From: Tistrella mobilis KA081020-065
Lineage (GTDB): Bacteria > Pseudomonadota > Alphaproteobacteria > Tistrellales > Tistrellaceae
Assembly: GCF_000264455.2 (NCBI RefSeq)
Contig: NC_017966.1
Location: 558,001 to 622,000 of the forward strand
DNA: 64,000 nt
Direction: 5' to 3'
The translations under genes were made by a program, and so were the position numbers. Position 1 is the first letter of the stretch. Every line of letters begins with the position of its first letter. This document shows positions 17,087 through 25,333 of this stretch, in pieces. Under the pieces are notes generated by a model. It had not been told where the DNA came from. It ran no database searches and saw nothing but the letters and a program-made list of their open reading frames with translations.

Positions 17087-17535
17087 GGCACCCCCTGCAC
17101 CGAGAGGGGAAAACTGCCGCGCGTCAGCAGCGGCCCGATGCCGCCATCCAGCCGGCCGAGACGGATCAGGCCCCGCGAATACCGGTAGCCTTTGTAGAAG
17201 AAAGCGAGATTGCCCCAGGGTGCGAAATAGCAGAGGTCGCCCGGCGCCTCGCCCGAAAACGTGCCGCTCCCGTCCTCTGTCAGCCGGCGCGGCAGGCGGG
17301 CGATCTTCTCGTTGGTGGAATAGTCCTCGATCGTCAGATCGAGCGGCAGCATCGACATCAGATCCCGCGCCGTCGGTGTATCGTCGAGGGTCGCCGTGAA
17401 GTCATGAGTGTCGAAGGTGAAACGCAGCTGCATGGTCGTGCCCCCGCCTGGAGTTGCGGCACGGAGCGGTACTGGCGTCATGGCAGCAGCCGCCGCCTGG
17501 AGCAGCAACCCGCGCCGTGTGATGGAGAGGCCCAT
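17083..17535 (-). CDS. Cyclophilin-like fold protein, probably exported
   Basis: 150-aa protein with an N-terminal twin-arginine-like signal (ITRRGLLLQAAAAAM, cleavage near residue 25) followed by a cyclophilin-like domain: IEDYSTNEKIARLPRRLT, PGDLCYFAPWGNLAFFYKGY and YSRGLIRLGRLDGG are characteristic of the Cyclophil_like2 group. The family is not known to be an active prolyl isomerase. I chose the ATG at 17535 (AGGAGGACAGGGGC upstream); a longer frame reaches 17640 but adds uncharacteristic sequence. First gene of the operon with the NepI-like exporter. Confidence 0.87.
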   Translation of the reverse strand: MGLSITRRGLLLQAAAAAMTPVPLRAATPGGGTTMQLRFTFDTHDFTATLDDTPTARDLMSMLPLDLTIEDYSTNEKIARLPRRLTEDGSGTFSGEAPGDLCYFAPWGNLAFFYKGYRYSRGLIRLGRLDGGIGPLLTRGSFPLSVQGVP

Positions 17536-17642
17536 GCCCCTGTCCTCCTGATCGCTCCGGATGGAAGGTCCTGAGGCTAGCAGCTGCCGCCCATGGTCAT
17601 TAGCCGGTAGAATCCGCATCTTGTTATGAGGACAGTTCATGA

Positions 17643-17672
17643 ATTGCCTGCAGCCCGACCTGCGCAGGCAAT
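17643..17672. promoter_or_regulatory. Perfect 9-bp inverted repeat in LysR/exporter intergenic region
   Basis: ATTGCCTGC and GCAGGCAAT separated by 12 bases, in the 174-base gap between the divergent cyclophilin-like/NepI operon and the LysR gene. The dyad length suits a LysR-type recognition site for divergent control and autoregulation. Confidence 0.6.
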
Positions 17673-17709
17673 GCTATGAAGACCGGGACACCACCAGCGG
17701 GGGACATAG

Positions 17710-18603
17710 ATGCCGCGCGACAATCTCAATGACCTGCAGGCTTTCCTGGCGGTCGCCCGCGAGCGCAGCTTCACCCGTGCCGCAGCGAAAGCCGGCGTCT
17801 CGCAATCGGCGTTGAGCCATACCATCCGGCAGCTGGAGGCCCGGCTGGGCGTGCGGCTGCTGACCCGCACCACCCGCGCCGTGTCCCTGACCGAGGCCGG
17901 GCAGCGCCTGCTCGACGGGCTGGGTCCCCATTTCGACGGTATCGAGGCCGAACTCGATGCGCTGAACGCGCTCCGCGACAAGCCTGCCGGCAACATCCGG
18001 ATCGTCGCCTCGGATCACGCGCTCAACCATCTGCTCTGGCCGAAGCTGCGCCGGTTCCTGATCGAGCATCCGGACATCAAGGTCGAACTCGTGCTCGACA
18101 ACGGCCTCACCGACATCGTCACCGAACGCTTCGATGCCGGGGTCCGGATGGGCGAACAGCTGGCCAAAGACATGATCTCGGCCCGGATCGGTCCGGATTT
18201 CCGCTTTGCCGTGGTCGGCGCACCCGGCTATTTCGAGACCCGTCCGGTGCCGCAACATCCGCGGGACCTTGTCGAGCATGTCTGCATCAATCAGCGCATG
18301 CCGACCTCGGGCGGGTTCTGGGTCTGGGATTTTGAGGAAGACGGTCGTGAGCTGAAGATCCGGGTCGACGGGCAGCTCGCCTTCAACAACATTTATAACG
18401 TCGTCGATGCGGCACTCGACGGCTTCGGTCTCGCCTATGCGCCGGAAGACATCATCCTGCCTCATGTCGAGGCGGGACGTCTCGTGCGCGTGCTGCAGGA
18501 CTTCTCGCCCGACTGGGACGGCTACCACCTCTATTATCCAAGCCGCCGGCAGTCCTCTCCCGCCTTCGTCGCCCTGGTCGAGGCCCTGCGTCACCGGAGC
18601 TGA
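17710..18603 (+). CDS. LysR-family transcriptional regulator
   Basis: 297-aa regulator. HTH at residues about 7-65: LQAFLAVARERSFTRAAAKAGVSQSALSHTIRQLEARLGVRLL. The substrate-binding domain follows and resembles the group of repressor-like LysR proteins that control short transport or oxidoreductase operons (FDAGVRMGEQLAKDMI, ILPHVEAGRLVRVL). Divergent from the cyclophilin-like/NepI genes, with a perfect inverted repeat between them. GGGGGA precedes the ATG. Confidence 0.94.
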   Translation: MPRDNLNDLQAFLAVARERSFTRAAAKAGVSQSALSHTIRQLEARLGVRLLTRTTRAVSLTEAGQRLLDGLGPHFDGIEAELDALNALRDKPAGNIRIVASDHALNHLLWPKLRRFLIEHPDIKVELVLDNGLTDIVTERFDAGVRMGEQLAKDMISARIGPDFRFAVVGAPGYFETRPVPQHPRDLVEHVCINQRMPTSGGFWVWDFEEDGRELKIRVDGQLAFNNIYNVVDAALDGFGLAYAPEDIILPHVEAGRLVRVLQDFSPDWDGYHLYYPSRRQSSPAFVALVEALRHRS

Positions 18604-18612
18604 CCGGCCGGA

Positions 18613-19116
18613 TCAACCGGTCCGGCTGCGGCGCGGTGGCAGGGCCGCAGCGGCGGCGGCCTCGTCGCCGATGCCCGGCCCGGCGCGCACCTCCACCTCG
18701 CGGGCACGCAGTTCCTCGCCACAAGCCCTGCAGGTCAGCACCGGTTCGATGTCGTGGCCGCAATTGCGGTGACGATGCAGCATCGGCGGCCCGGCCTCGC
18801 CCGCATAGTGCTGATTACCCCAGTGCACGATGCTCATCACCACCGGATAGAGATCGAAGCCCTTGGGGGTGAGGCGGTATTCGTCGCGCGGCGGCCGGTC
18901 CTGATAGCGCACCCGCGCCAGCACGCCCTCATCCACCAGCAGCTTCAGCCGGTCGGCGATGATGGTGCGCGAAATGCCCAGCCGCTCCTGAAAGGCGTCA
19001 AAGCGGCGCACCCCCAGAAAGCAGTCCCTGAGCAGCATCAGGGTCCATCGGTCGCCGATCACCGCAACGGTGCGCGCCATGGAACAGGGCTGGTCTTTCA
19101 GATCATCGCGTTTCAT
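18613..19116 (-). CDS. HxlR-family winged-helix regulator
   Basis: 167-aa regulator. The HxlR domain is complete: CSMARTVAVIGDRWTLMLLRDCFLG, then RFDAFQERLGISRTIIADRLKLLVDEGVL and YRLTPKGFDLYPVVMS. After it there is a small metal-ribbon-like tail with H-x-N-C-G-H and CRACGEEL, which could bind zinc or sense thiols. It is divergent from the SDR/isomerase pair and probably regulates it. The last 20 residues are low-complexity. Confidence 0.92.
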   Translation of the reverse strand: MKRDDLKDQPCSMARTVAVIGDRWTLMLLRDCFLGVRRFDAFQERLGISRTIIADRLKLLVDEGVLARVRYQDRPPRDEYRLTPKGFDLYPVVMSIVHWGNQHYAGEAGPPMLHRHRNCGHDIEPVLTCRACGEELRAREVEVRAGPGIGDEAAAAAALPPRRSRTG

Positions 19117-19161
19117 GGCTGCAGTATTCCATTGACTCGATCCAGATTCAATACGAACTTC

Positions 19162-19185
19162 GTCCAGAAACTGGACTTACATAAT
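19162..19185 (+). promoter_or_regulatory. Candidate HxlR operator and -10 element before the SDR gene
   Basis: GTCCAG-AAA-CTGGAC is a perfect 6-bp palindrome at 19162-19176, directly followed by TACATAAT (19178-19185), a good -10 candidate for the SDR gene at 19227. The location would let HxlR compete with RNA polymerase. A -35 box is not convincing. Confidence 0.5.
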
Positions 19186-19226
19186 CCCGGGCAATATGAT
19201 GACCCGGTCGGGAGGAGGAACACGCC

Positions 19227-19991
19227 ATGAGCCATCCAACGACGCAGGCCGAACCCGGCGGCACGCCCGGCGCCTGCCTGGTCATCGGCGCCGGCATCGG
19301 GGTCGGCGGGGCGATCGCCCGGGCGTTCGCCGCCCGCGGCCACGCGGTCTGCCTGACCCGCCGGCCGCGCAATCTGGACCAGGTGGAGGCGCTGGCCGAG
19401 GAGATCCGCGCCGAGGGCGGCCGCGCCCATGCCTATGGGGTCGATGCCCGGTCGGAAGACGAGATGGTCGCCCTCTTCGACCGGGTGGAGGCCGAGGTCG
19501 GGCCGCTGGAGGTGGTGGTCTTCAACATCGGCGCGAATGTCCGTTTCGACATCCGCGACACCACCGCCCGCGTCTTCACCAAGGTCTGGGAGATGGCCTG
19601 TTTCGCCGGCTTTCTGGCCGGGCGGGAGGCCGCGCGCGTGATGGTGCCGCGCGGCCGGGGCACCATCCTGTTCACCGGTGCCACCGCCAGCATCCGCGGT
19701 CGGGAAGGCTTCGCCGCTTTTGCCGCCGCCAAGCACGGCCTCAGGGCCGTGGCTCAGAGCATGGCGCGGGAGCTGGGGCCGCAGGGCATCCATGTCGCCC
19801 ATATCGTGGTCGACGGCGCGATCGACGGCGCCTTCACCCGCTCCACCCGCGAGGATGTTCAGACGCTGCTGGACCAGGACCTGATCCTGAAGCCCGAGGA
19901 CATCGCCGCCAATTATGTCTGGCTGCATAAGCAGCCCAAATCGGCCTGGACGCATGAACTGGATCTGCGCCCCTGGTCGGAAACCTGGTGA
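19227..19991 (+). CDS. SDR-family protein lacking the catalytic tyrosine
   Basis: 254-aa Rossmann-fold short-chain dehydrogenase/reductase homologue. The cofactor loop is GAGIGVGGA (residues 21-29), with NIGAN in place of NNAG. In the usual YxxxK position it reads F165-A-A-A-K169 (FAAFAAAKHG), so the proton-donating Tyr is Phe, and the serine at normal spacing is also absent (nearest is Ser155). Such FAAFA-x-AK proteins form a recognisable SDR subgroup, so this is probably not an error. It starts an operon with the HCCA-isomerase gene 14 bases downstream, under the divergent HxlR regulator. GGGAGGAGG precedes the start. Confidence 0.9.
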   Translation: MSHPTTQAEPGGTPGACLVIGAGIGVGGAIARAFAARGHAVCLTRRPRNLDQVEALAEEIRAEGGRAHAYGVDARSEDEMVALFDRVEAEVGPLEVVVFNIGANVRFDIRDTTARVFTKVWEMACFAGFLAGREAARVMVPRGRGTILFTGATASIRGREGFAAFAAAKHGLRAVAQSMARELGPQGIHVAHIVVDGAIDGAFTRSTREDVQTLLDQDLILKPEDIAANYVWLHKQPKSAWTHELDLRPWSETW

Positions 19992-20005
19992 GGGAGACCA
20001 GACGC

Positions 20006-20614
20006 ATGAGCAGCCGCACCGTCGACATGATCTATGATTTCGGCAGCCCCAACGCCTATCTGGCGCGCCGGGTGCTGAACCGGATAGCCGCCCGCACCGG
20101 CGCCACCATCAATGTCATTCCCTGCCTGCTGGGCGGCATCTTCAAGGCGACCGGCAATCAGGCGCCGATGCAGGCCTTCGCCGGCATCAAGGGCAAGAAC
20201 GAGTACGAGGCGCTGGAACTGCGCCGTTTTGTAGCCAGGCACGGCTTCGATGCCTTCCGGATCAACCCGCATTTCCCGGTCATCACCCTGCTCGCCATGC
20301 GCGGCTTCATCGCCGCGAAGCGCATGGGGGTGGGCGACGCCTATCTCGATGCCGTCGAGGTCGCGATGTGGGAAACCGGCCGCAAGATGGACGACCCCGA
20401 GGTCTTCGTCGCCACGCTGAATGAAGCCGGCCTCGACGGAGCCGCCATCGCCGCCGCAACCCAGGACGCGGCGGTGAAGGCCGAACTCGCCGCCAACACC
20501 GAGGCGGCGGTCGCCCGCGGCGCCTTCGGCATCCCGACCTTCTATGTCGGCGACGAGATGTTCTTCGGCAAGGAACGGCTGGGTCAGGTGGAAGAGGAAC
20601 TGGCGAAGGGGTGA
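20006..20614 (+). CDS. 2-hydroxychromene-2-carboxylate isomerase family protein (DsbA fold)
   Basis: 202-aa thioredoxin-fold protein of the kappa-class GST/HCCA isomerase group. IYDFGSPNAYLA near the N-terminus carries the Ser that activates glutathione, and the C-terminus has RGAFGIPTFYVGDEMFFGKERL, the conserved cis-proline block. HCCA isomerase acts in naphthalene breakdown, but most homologues have unknown substrates. GAGGGAGACC lies before the ATG at 20006. Operon partner of the SDR protein, so a glutathione-linked redox or isomerisation step is likely. Confidence 0.9.
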   Translation: MSSRTVDMIYDFGSPNAYLARRVLNRIAARTGATINVIPCLLGGIFKATGNQAPMQAFAGIKGKNEYEALELRRFVARHGFDAFRINPHFPVITLLAMRGFIAAKRMGVGDAYLDAVEVAMWETGRKMDDPEVFVATLNEAGLDGAAIAAATQDAAVKAELAANTEAAVARGAFGIPTFYVGDEMFFGKERLGQVEEELAKG

Positions 20615-20621
20615 GCCTCCG

Positions 20622-20810
20622 TCAGCGCCGGTTCCGGGCGATCACCTCTGTGGCCGTCAATGGCTGGCAGGCCATGTTTGGGGCGGCGAAGGCTTCGGTC
20701 AGCGCCGCCTTCAGACGGTCGAAAGCCCCCTTCTCATCCCCGGCCCGCTTCTCCTCCCCCGTCTTTGGCGGTTGATCGACGTCTGTGGTCCGCCCGTTGA
20801 TCCGGGACAT
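20622..20810 (-). CDS. Small conserved-looking hypothetical protein
   Basis: 62-aa hydrophilic protein. GAGGAG lies seven bases before the ATG at 20810, a strong start signal. The C-terminal half (GAFDRLKAALTEAFAAP...PLTATEVIARNRR) looks amphipathic-helical; the N-terminal half is charged and disordered. No function recognised. It sits between the isomerase and AraC genes, on the opposite strand to the isomerase. Confidence 0.6.
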   Translation of the reverse strand: MSRINGRTTDVDQPPKTGEEKRAGDEKGAFDRLKAALTEAFAAPNMACQPLTATEVIARNRR

Positions 20811-20892
20811 GGCGAAACTCCTCGGCCGGTCCGCATCAATTCATGGTGCAGGTGACGCGGATGATATCGCCTCTTCATCCGCCTTTCACCTG

Positions 20893-21873
20893 TCACTTGG
20901 CTCGCCCCTGCCGGAACGCCTGCGGCGACAGGCCATAGGCGTCGCGGAAGCGGCGGCCGAAATGGCCGGCGTTCTGGAAACCCCACGAGAAGGCGATGTC
21001 GGTGATGGTGCGTCCCGCCATCACCGGATTGGCCAGATCGCGGCGGCAGCGGTCCAGCCGGGCCGCGATCAGATGGCCACGGACGGTGGTGCCGTCGCCG
21101 GCGAACAGGGCATGGAGATGGCGAAGCGAGATGCCGGCCGCGGCCGCGATCCCGGCCGGATCCAGATCGGGATCGTCGAGCCGGGCCGCGATCAATGCCT
21201 TCACCCGGCGGAGCTGCGCCGCCCGCAACCCGTCGGTGCGGCGCGGGGTCTCGGCACCCAGGCCTGCGACCAGCACGCCCAGCATCGCCTCGCCCAGCGC
21301 CTCACCATCGGGCAGGTTCTGCTCCAGCAGCCCGCCGGCCATGGCGCCCACAGCGCCGGAGACCATCGCCGCCCCCGCCGTGCCTGCCGCCATGCGGCCG
21401 GTCGCCGCCTGCCAGCTGCCCGGCAGCCAGTGGCGGAGCCGGGAAAGCGGCAGCACCACCGACCGCTTGTGCAGACGTTCCGTCACCTCGAAGCTCATCG
21501 GCCGGGTGGTGGTCCAGACCAGCACGTCGCCGGGGCCGAGGGCGATACGCGCCTCGCCGATCGAGAACTGCTCACGACCGCCGAGAACCAGCTGGATGAC
21601 GACAAGCTCGCGGCCATCACGCGCAGGCCCCGGCCGGCGGCGGCTGCCGGCACAGGGGTCGCAGATACAGTCGACGACCGTCACCGGGCCGACGGTCCGC
21701 TGACGCAGCCGCGCGTCGAAGCCCGGCATCGGCCGGCCGGTGGCCGCCCAGCCGTCATAGACGGCTTCGAGCGTGGTGCGCCAGACCTCCGGGCGGAGGT
21801 CCGGCGGGTGGTCGGCGGCGCGCCAGGATGCGCCGCCCGGCGCGGTGGACAGGGGTGTGGTGGACAGGGGCAT
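20893..21873 (-). CDS. AraC-family transcriptional regulator
   Basis: 326-aa regulator with an N-terminal AraC_binding_2-like cupin domain (ELVVIQLVLGGREQFSIGEARIALGPGDVLVWTT; SVVLPLSRL) and a C-terminal double HTH (DPAGIAAAAGISLRHLHALFAGDGTTVRGHLIAARLDRC, then TITDIAFSWGFQNAGHFGRRFRDAYGLSPQAFR). FeaR/NphR-like proteins of this type activate aromatic or amine catabolism. The SnoaL-like and cupin genes lie immediately upstream on the same strand (35-base gap) and may be targets. GGGGAGG precedes the start. Confidence 0.93.
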   Translation of the reverse strand: MPLSTTPLSTAPGGASWRAADHPPDLRPEVWRTTLEAVYDGWAATGRPMPGFDARLRQRTVGPVTVVDCICDPCAGSRRRPGPARDGRELVVIQLVLGGREQFSIGEARIALGPGDVLVWTTTRPMSFEVTERLHKRSVVLPLSRLRHWLPGSWQAATGRMAAGTAGAAMVSGAVGAMAGGLLEQNLPDGEALGEAMLGVLVAGLGAETPRRTDGLRAAQLRRVKALIAARLDDPDLDPAGIAAAAGISLRHLHALFAGDGTTVRGHLIAARLDRCRRDLANPVMAGRTITDIAFSWGFQNAGHFGRRFRDAYGLSPQAFRQGRAK

Positions 21874-21908
21874 GGGCGACTGGCCTCCCCGCCTCGCTGG
21901 CGGATATG

Positions 21909-22238
21909 TCAGCCGTGGAAGGGGGTGAACGTCTGAACCAGGATCCGATCGTCGCGGACCAGCAGCGTGTCGGTCGCCCGCGTGACGAAGGGCGCCGCCG
22001 ACCAGACCAGATAGGCGACCTCCCCCGCCACCTGACGTGTCTCGACCCGGAAGGCCGCCCAGAATTCGGGCGTGGCCTCCGCAAGGAAGCCGGCAAAGAA
22101 CTGCCGGATCTCCTCGGTCCCATGATGCACTGCATCCGGGGTGATCACCACTGCCGCCGCATCGTAGTCGGCCAGAACCGCATCCAGGCCCTGTGCGAAG
22201 GCGCCGAGATGGCGGTCGAACACGGCGGCCGTGCTCAT
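21909..22238 (-). CDS. SnoaL-like / NTF2-fold protein
   Basis: 109-aa protein. Hydrophobic pattern and motifs (LDAVLADYDAAAVVITPDAVHHGTEEIRQFFAGFL; VAYLVWSAAPFVTRATDTLLVRDDRI) fit the SnoaL/NTF2-like cone fold, which serves as small isomerases, hydrolases or binding domains. The ATG overlaps the stop of the upstream cupin gene by four bases, so the two are co-translated. The chemistry cannot be inferred. Confidence 0.8.
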   Translation of the reverse strand: MSTAAVFDRHLGAFAQGLDAVLADYDAAAVVITPDAVHHGTEEIRQFFAGFLAEATPEFWAAFRVETRQVAGEVAYLVWSAAPFVTRATDTLLVRDDRILVQTFTPFHG

Positions 22239-22708
22239 GACTGCGCCGAAAGGAAGGCGGTCCAGGCCCCCTGGGCCTCGGCCCAGCCGATATTGGCGAT
22301 CACCGTGCCGTCCGGCTGAATGAAGGCGAGCGGGCCGAGGAACGTCATATAGAACACGCTGTCGACCGGGAAGAAGGTGCGGTCGTGGCGGGCACCCGAG
22401 GATTCGAAGCCATAGCCCGGCGCAACCGCGGTGTCGCCGCCGGCATCCCGGCCGCCGCGCACGTCCATGCGGCCATGGGTCAGGAAATACTCGCCCGGCC
22501 CGGTATGGATATGGGCCGCAAAGGACGATCCGGCCGGGCAGGTGAAAATCGCGGTCCAGCCGCCGCTTTCGGGGGAAACATGCAGCAGCTTCCAGGTGAT
22601 GCCGCCGTCGGAGAAGGCATCGGGGAACGGTGCCCAGGGCCCGTCGTCGATCTGGACATATTCCTCGGGCGTCTGCGGCTTGGCGATATGGCTCGTCGAC
22701 ATCAGCAT
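22235..22708 (-). CDS. Cupin protein, 2,4'-dihydroxyacetophenone-dioxygenase-like
   Basis: 157-aa cupin. Metal-binding residues of motif 1 are visible in AAHIHTGPGEYFLTHGRMDVRGG, and APGYGFESSGARHDRTFFPVDSVFYMTFLGPLAFI makes the second half. The arrangement matches the cupin group annotated as 2,4'-dihydroxyacetophenone dioxygenase (DAD) and ChrR-like proteins. ATG codons at 22708 and 22702 both follow GGGAGGA. Coupled to the SnoaL-like gene. Ten kilobases away there is a 4-hydroxyacetophenone-monooxygenase-like enzyme, so an aryl-ketone theme is possible. Confidence 0.82.
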   Translation of the reverse strand: MLMSTSHIAKPQTPEEYVQIDDGPWAPFPDAFSDGGITWKLLHVSPESGGWTAIFTCPAGSSFAAHIHTGPGEYFLTHGRMDVRGGRDAGGDTAVAPGYGFESSGARHDRTFFPVDSVFYMTFLGPLAFIQPDGTVIANIGWAEAQGAWTAFLSAQS

Positions 22709-22953
22709 GATCGTCCTCCCAGGTCTCCGTTGAACGCCCCGTCTGCGGGGCCGCCTCTTGCGGGCCTGATCAGTCTGGCAGGGGGATCGGGCCGCCGCTC
22801 GCCTGCGGGTGCACGTCGTCGGGTCTCTCAGCGCGCAGCGTCGCCGCGCGCCACCTCGACAGGCGACAGGCACGCCGCCTGCCGCTAGGCTCTGCCCCGA
22901 TGCCCACCCCTGGGGCCGGCTGCCATCGGCCCCCGCCACTCAAGGAGACGGTC

Positions 22954-23478
22954 ATGACCGGAACCGCCGCCGCCGATCCGGCCACCCGCGATTTCATCCT
23001 CAGCCAGACCATGCTCCGGATCCGCGATCCGGAACGGTCGGTCGCCTTCTATCGCGACGTGCTGGGCATGCGCCTGCTCAGGCGCTTCGACTTCCCCGAG
23101 ATGAAGTTCTCGCTCTACTTCATGGGCTATGTCGACGCCTCGGACGAGCCACAGCCCGAGACCCCGGCCGAGGCCGCCGCCTGGGTGTTCCGCCGCAAGG
23201 GCGCGCTGGAGCTGACCCACAACTGGGGGACGGAAAGCGACGAGGCCTTTGCCGGATATCACAACGGCAACAGCGATCCGCGCGGCTTCGGCCATATCGG
23301 CATCACCGTGCCCGATGTCTATGCCGCCTGCGCGCGCTTCGAGGAGTTGGGCGTCGATTTCGTCAAGCGGCCCGATGATGGCAAGATGAAGGGGCTGGCC
23401 TTCATCCGCGACCCCGACGGCTACTGGATCGAGATCCTGTCGGCGGAGGGCCTTGCCGGGCTGGTGACCGGCGGCTGA
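22954..23478 (+). CDS. gloA: Glyoxalase I (lactoylglutathione lyase), zinc-type
   Basis: 174-aa VOC-fold enzyme that converts the methylglyoxal-glutathione hemithioacetal to S-lactoylglutathione. The metal ligands of the eukaryote-like form are in place: Gln18 ([10 protein letters not shown]), Glu86 ([10 protein letters not shown]), His114 ([11 protein letters not shown]) and Glu160 (YWIEIL). The extra loop before ELTHNWG marks the longer, Zn-dependent type and not the short Ni-type of E. coli. AAGGAGACGG precedes the ATG at 22954. It is divergent from the cupin gene (245-base gap, GC-rich, no clear elements). Confidence 0.95.
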   Translation: MTGTAAADPATRDFILSQTMLRIRDPERSVAFYRDVLGMRLLRRFDFPEMKFSLYFMGYVDASDEPQPETPAEAAAWVFRRKGALELTHNWGTESDEAFAGYHNGNSDPRGFGHIGITVPDVYAACARFEELGVDFVKRPDDGKMKGLAFIRDPDGYWIEILSAEGLAGLVTGG

Positions 23479-23585
23479 TCCCGATCAGGCCGGATCCGGA
23501 CCGGCGGTTCGGCGGTTGCCGTGGATTTCGTATACCAAGTACAATCCTCCGGCCCCGCCCTTCCGCCGCTCCGGACCCCAGCCTC

Positions 23586-24263
23586 ATGACAGCCGGCCTC
23601 ATGACCCAGATCAGCGACATCCCGCGCCTCGGCGAACAGCATCTGCCGCTGCATGAACGCGTACGTGCCGAGATCCGAAAGGCGATCCTGACCGGGGAGC
23701 TGAAACCCGGGGACCGGCTGGTGGAAGACCGCCTGGCGGAGGTCTACGGTGTGTCGCGCAACCCGGTGCGCGAGGCGATCCGCGGGCTCGCCACCGAAGG
23801 GCTGGTGGAAGTGCTGCCCCGCCGCGGTGCCTTCGTCGCCCGCATGGCGCCCGACGAGGCACGCGAAACCATCGAGGTCCGCGCCCTGCTGGAAGGCCAG
23901 ACAGCCCGCCTCGCCGCCCGCCGCCGCGACCCCGGCATGGTTCATCGCGCCCGCGACATCCTGGCGCGCGGTGATGCGGCCATGGCCGAGGGGCGGGACG
24001 ATCTGCTTGCCGGCCTCAACATCGACTTCCACAGGGCCCTGGCCGAAGCCGGCCGCAACAGCGTGCTGTCGGACCTGATGATCGGCCTGCGCGACCGTAC
24101 CGCCGCGCTCTTCGCCGACGACACCCCCGCCCGCCGCCGGGCGGCCTGGGCCGATCATGCCGCCATCCTGGAAGCCGTGATCGCCGGCGACGAAGATCTG
24201 GCTGCCCAGCGCGCCACCGCCCATGTGCTCAGGGCCGGTGAGGCCTTCCTGGGCGAGGGCTGA
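23586..24263 (+). CDS. GntR-family regulator (FCD domain)
   Basis: 225-aa regulator. N-terminal winged helix: LHERVRAEIRKAILTGELKPGDRLVEDRLAEVYGVSRNPVREAIRGLATEGLVEVLPRRGAFV. The C-terminal FCD all-helical ligand domain has RALLEGQTARLAARR and DFHRALAEAG, with His residues placed for a metal. An ATG at 23601 is an alternative start. TATACCAAGTA at 23531-23541 upstream is a partly symmetric site of GntR type. Pantothenate kinase starts 20 bases after its stop, so the two may be co-transcribed. Confidence 0.92.
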   Translation: MTAGLMTQISDIPRLGEQHLPLHERVRAEIRKAILTGELKPGDRLVEDRLAEVYGVSRNPVREAIRGLATEGLVEVLPRRGAFVARMAPDEARETIEVRALLEGQTARLAARRRDPGMVHRARDILARGDAAMAEGRDDLLAGLNIDFHRALAEAGRNSVLSDLMIGLRDRTAALFADDTPARRRAAWADHAAILEAVIAGDEDLAAQRATAHVLRAGEAFLGEG

Positions 24264-24283
24264 GGCGCGGTGATGGAGAAGAC

Positions 24284-25222
24284 ATGATGCAGGATATTGC
24301 CGGCGCGCTGCCGGGCTATGAGAGCTTCGACCGCGGCACCTGGGCGGCGCTGCGCTCCAACACGCCGCTCACCCTGTCGGAAGCCGAGCTGGCGGGCCTC
24401 CGCGGGCTGCAGGATCCCATCGGGCTCGCCGACGTGTCGGAGGTCTATCTGCCGCTCTCCCGGCTGCTGAACCTGCATGTCGGCGCCGCACGGGGCCTTG
24501 CGCGGGTGCGCGACGCCTTCCTTGGCCGCCCCGCCGGGCGGCCCCCCTATGTGGTGGCGCTGGTCGGCAGCGTCGCGGTCGGCAAGAGCACCTTCGCCCG
24601 GGTTCTGCGTGCCCTGCTCGCCCGTTGGCCCGATCATCCCCGCGTCGACCTGGTCACCACCGACGGCTTCCTGCACCCGACCGCGGTGCTCAAGGCCCGC
24701 GGGCTGATGACGCGCAAGGGCTTCCCCGAAAGCTATGATACCGCGGCGATGATCCGCTTCCTGGCCGCGGTGAAAGCGGGGGCGGAAGAGGTTGCGGCCC
24801 CGGTCTATTCCCACCTCTCCTACGACATCGTGCCCGGCGAGTTCCAGATGGTCCAGCGGCCCGACATCCTGATTCTGGAGGGGCTGAACCTGCTGCAGGT
24901 GGATGGCAATGCCCCGGCGGTGGTGTCGGATTTCTGCGATATCGCGCTCTATCTGGACGCCGACGAGGCCGATGTCGCGCGCTGGTATGTCGACCGCTTC
25001 CTGCTGCTGCAGAAGACCGCCTTTGGCAACCCGGCCTCGTATTTCCACCACTATGCCGATCTGCCCCATGATGAGGCGGTCGAGGTCGCCCGCGGCATCT
25101 GGACCGGCATCAATCGGGTGAACCTGCACGAGAACATCCTGCCCACCCGCATGCGCGCCGACGTCATCCTGCACAAGGACGCAACCCATGCGATCGATCG
25201 TGTGCTGCTGAAATCGATCTGA
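24284..25222 (+). CDS. coaA: Type I pantothenate kinase
   Basis: 312-aa enzyme that phosphorylates pantothenate with ATP, the first and controlled step of coenzyme A synthesis. Walker A GSVAVGKST is at residues 95-103, and TTDGFL, MTRKGFPESYD, VYSHLSYDIVPGE and ILEGLNLLQ follow in the order known for E. coli CoaA. Full length for the family. GGAGAAGAC lies before the ATG. A GntR gene immediately upstream is an unusual partner and may be co-transcribed. Confidence 0.97.
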   Translation: MMQDIAGALPGYESFDRGTWAALRSNTPLTLSEAELAGLRGLQDPIGLADVSEVYLPLSRLLNLHVGAARGLARVRDAFLGRPAGRPPYVVALVGSVAVGKSTFARVLRALLARWPDHPRVDLVTTDGFLHPTAVLKARGLMTRKGFPESYDTAAMIRFLAAVKAGAEEVAAPVYSHLSYDIVPGEFQMVQRPDILILEGLNLLQVDGNAPAVVSDFCDIALYLDADEADVARWYVDRFLLLQKTAFGNPASYFHHYADLPHDEAVEVARGIWTGINRVNLHENILPTRMRADVILHKDATHAIDRVLLKSI

Positions 25223-25333
25223 CCCGCCCCCGGACCGCATCAACCATCTGGACATAAGGGCGGGACCGGCGTTCAATTTCCTCAACCAAGACGCACCGGC
25301 ACGCATCGGTGCGACCGGGGGAGGAAAAGGGCG

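Noticed and set aside
18602-18622. Bidirectional terminator between the LysR and HxlR genes (GACCGG...CCGGTC)
   Set aside because: Stem of only six pairs with no T-run on either strand; too weak to call.
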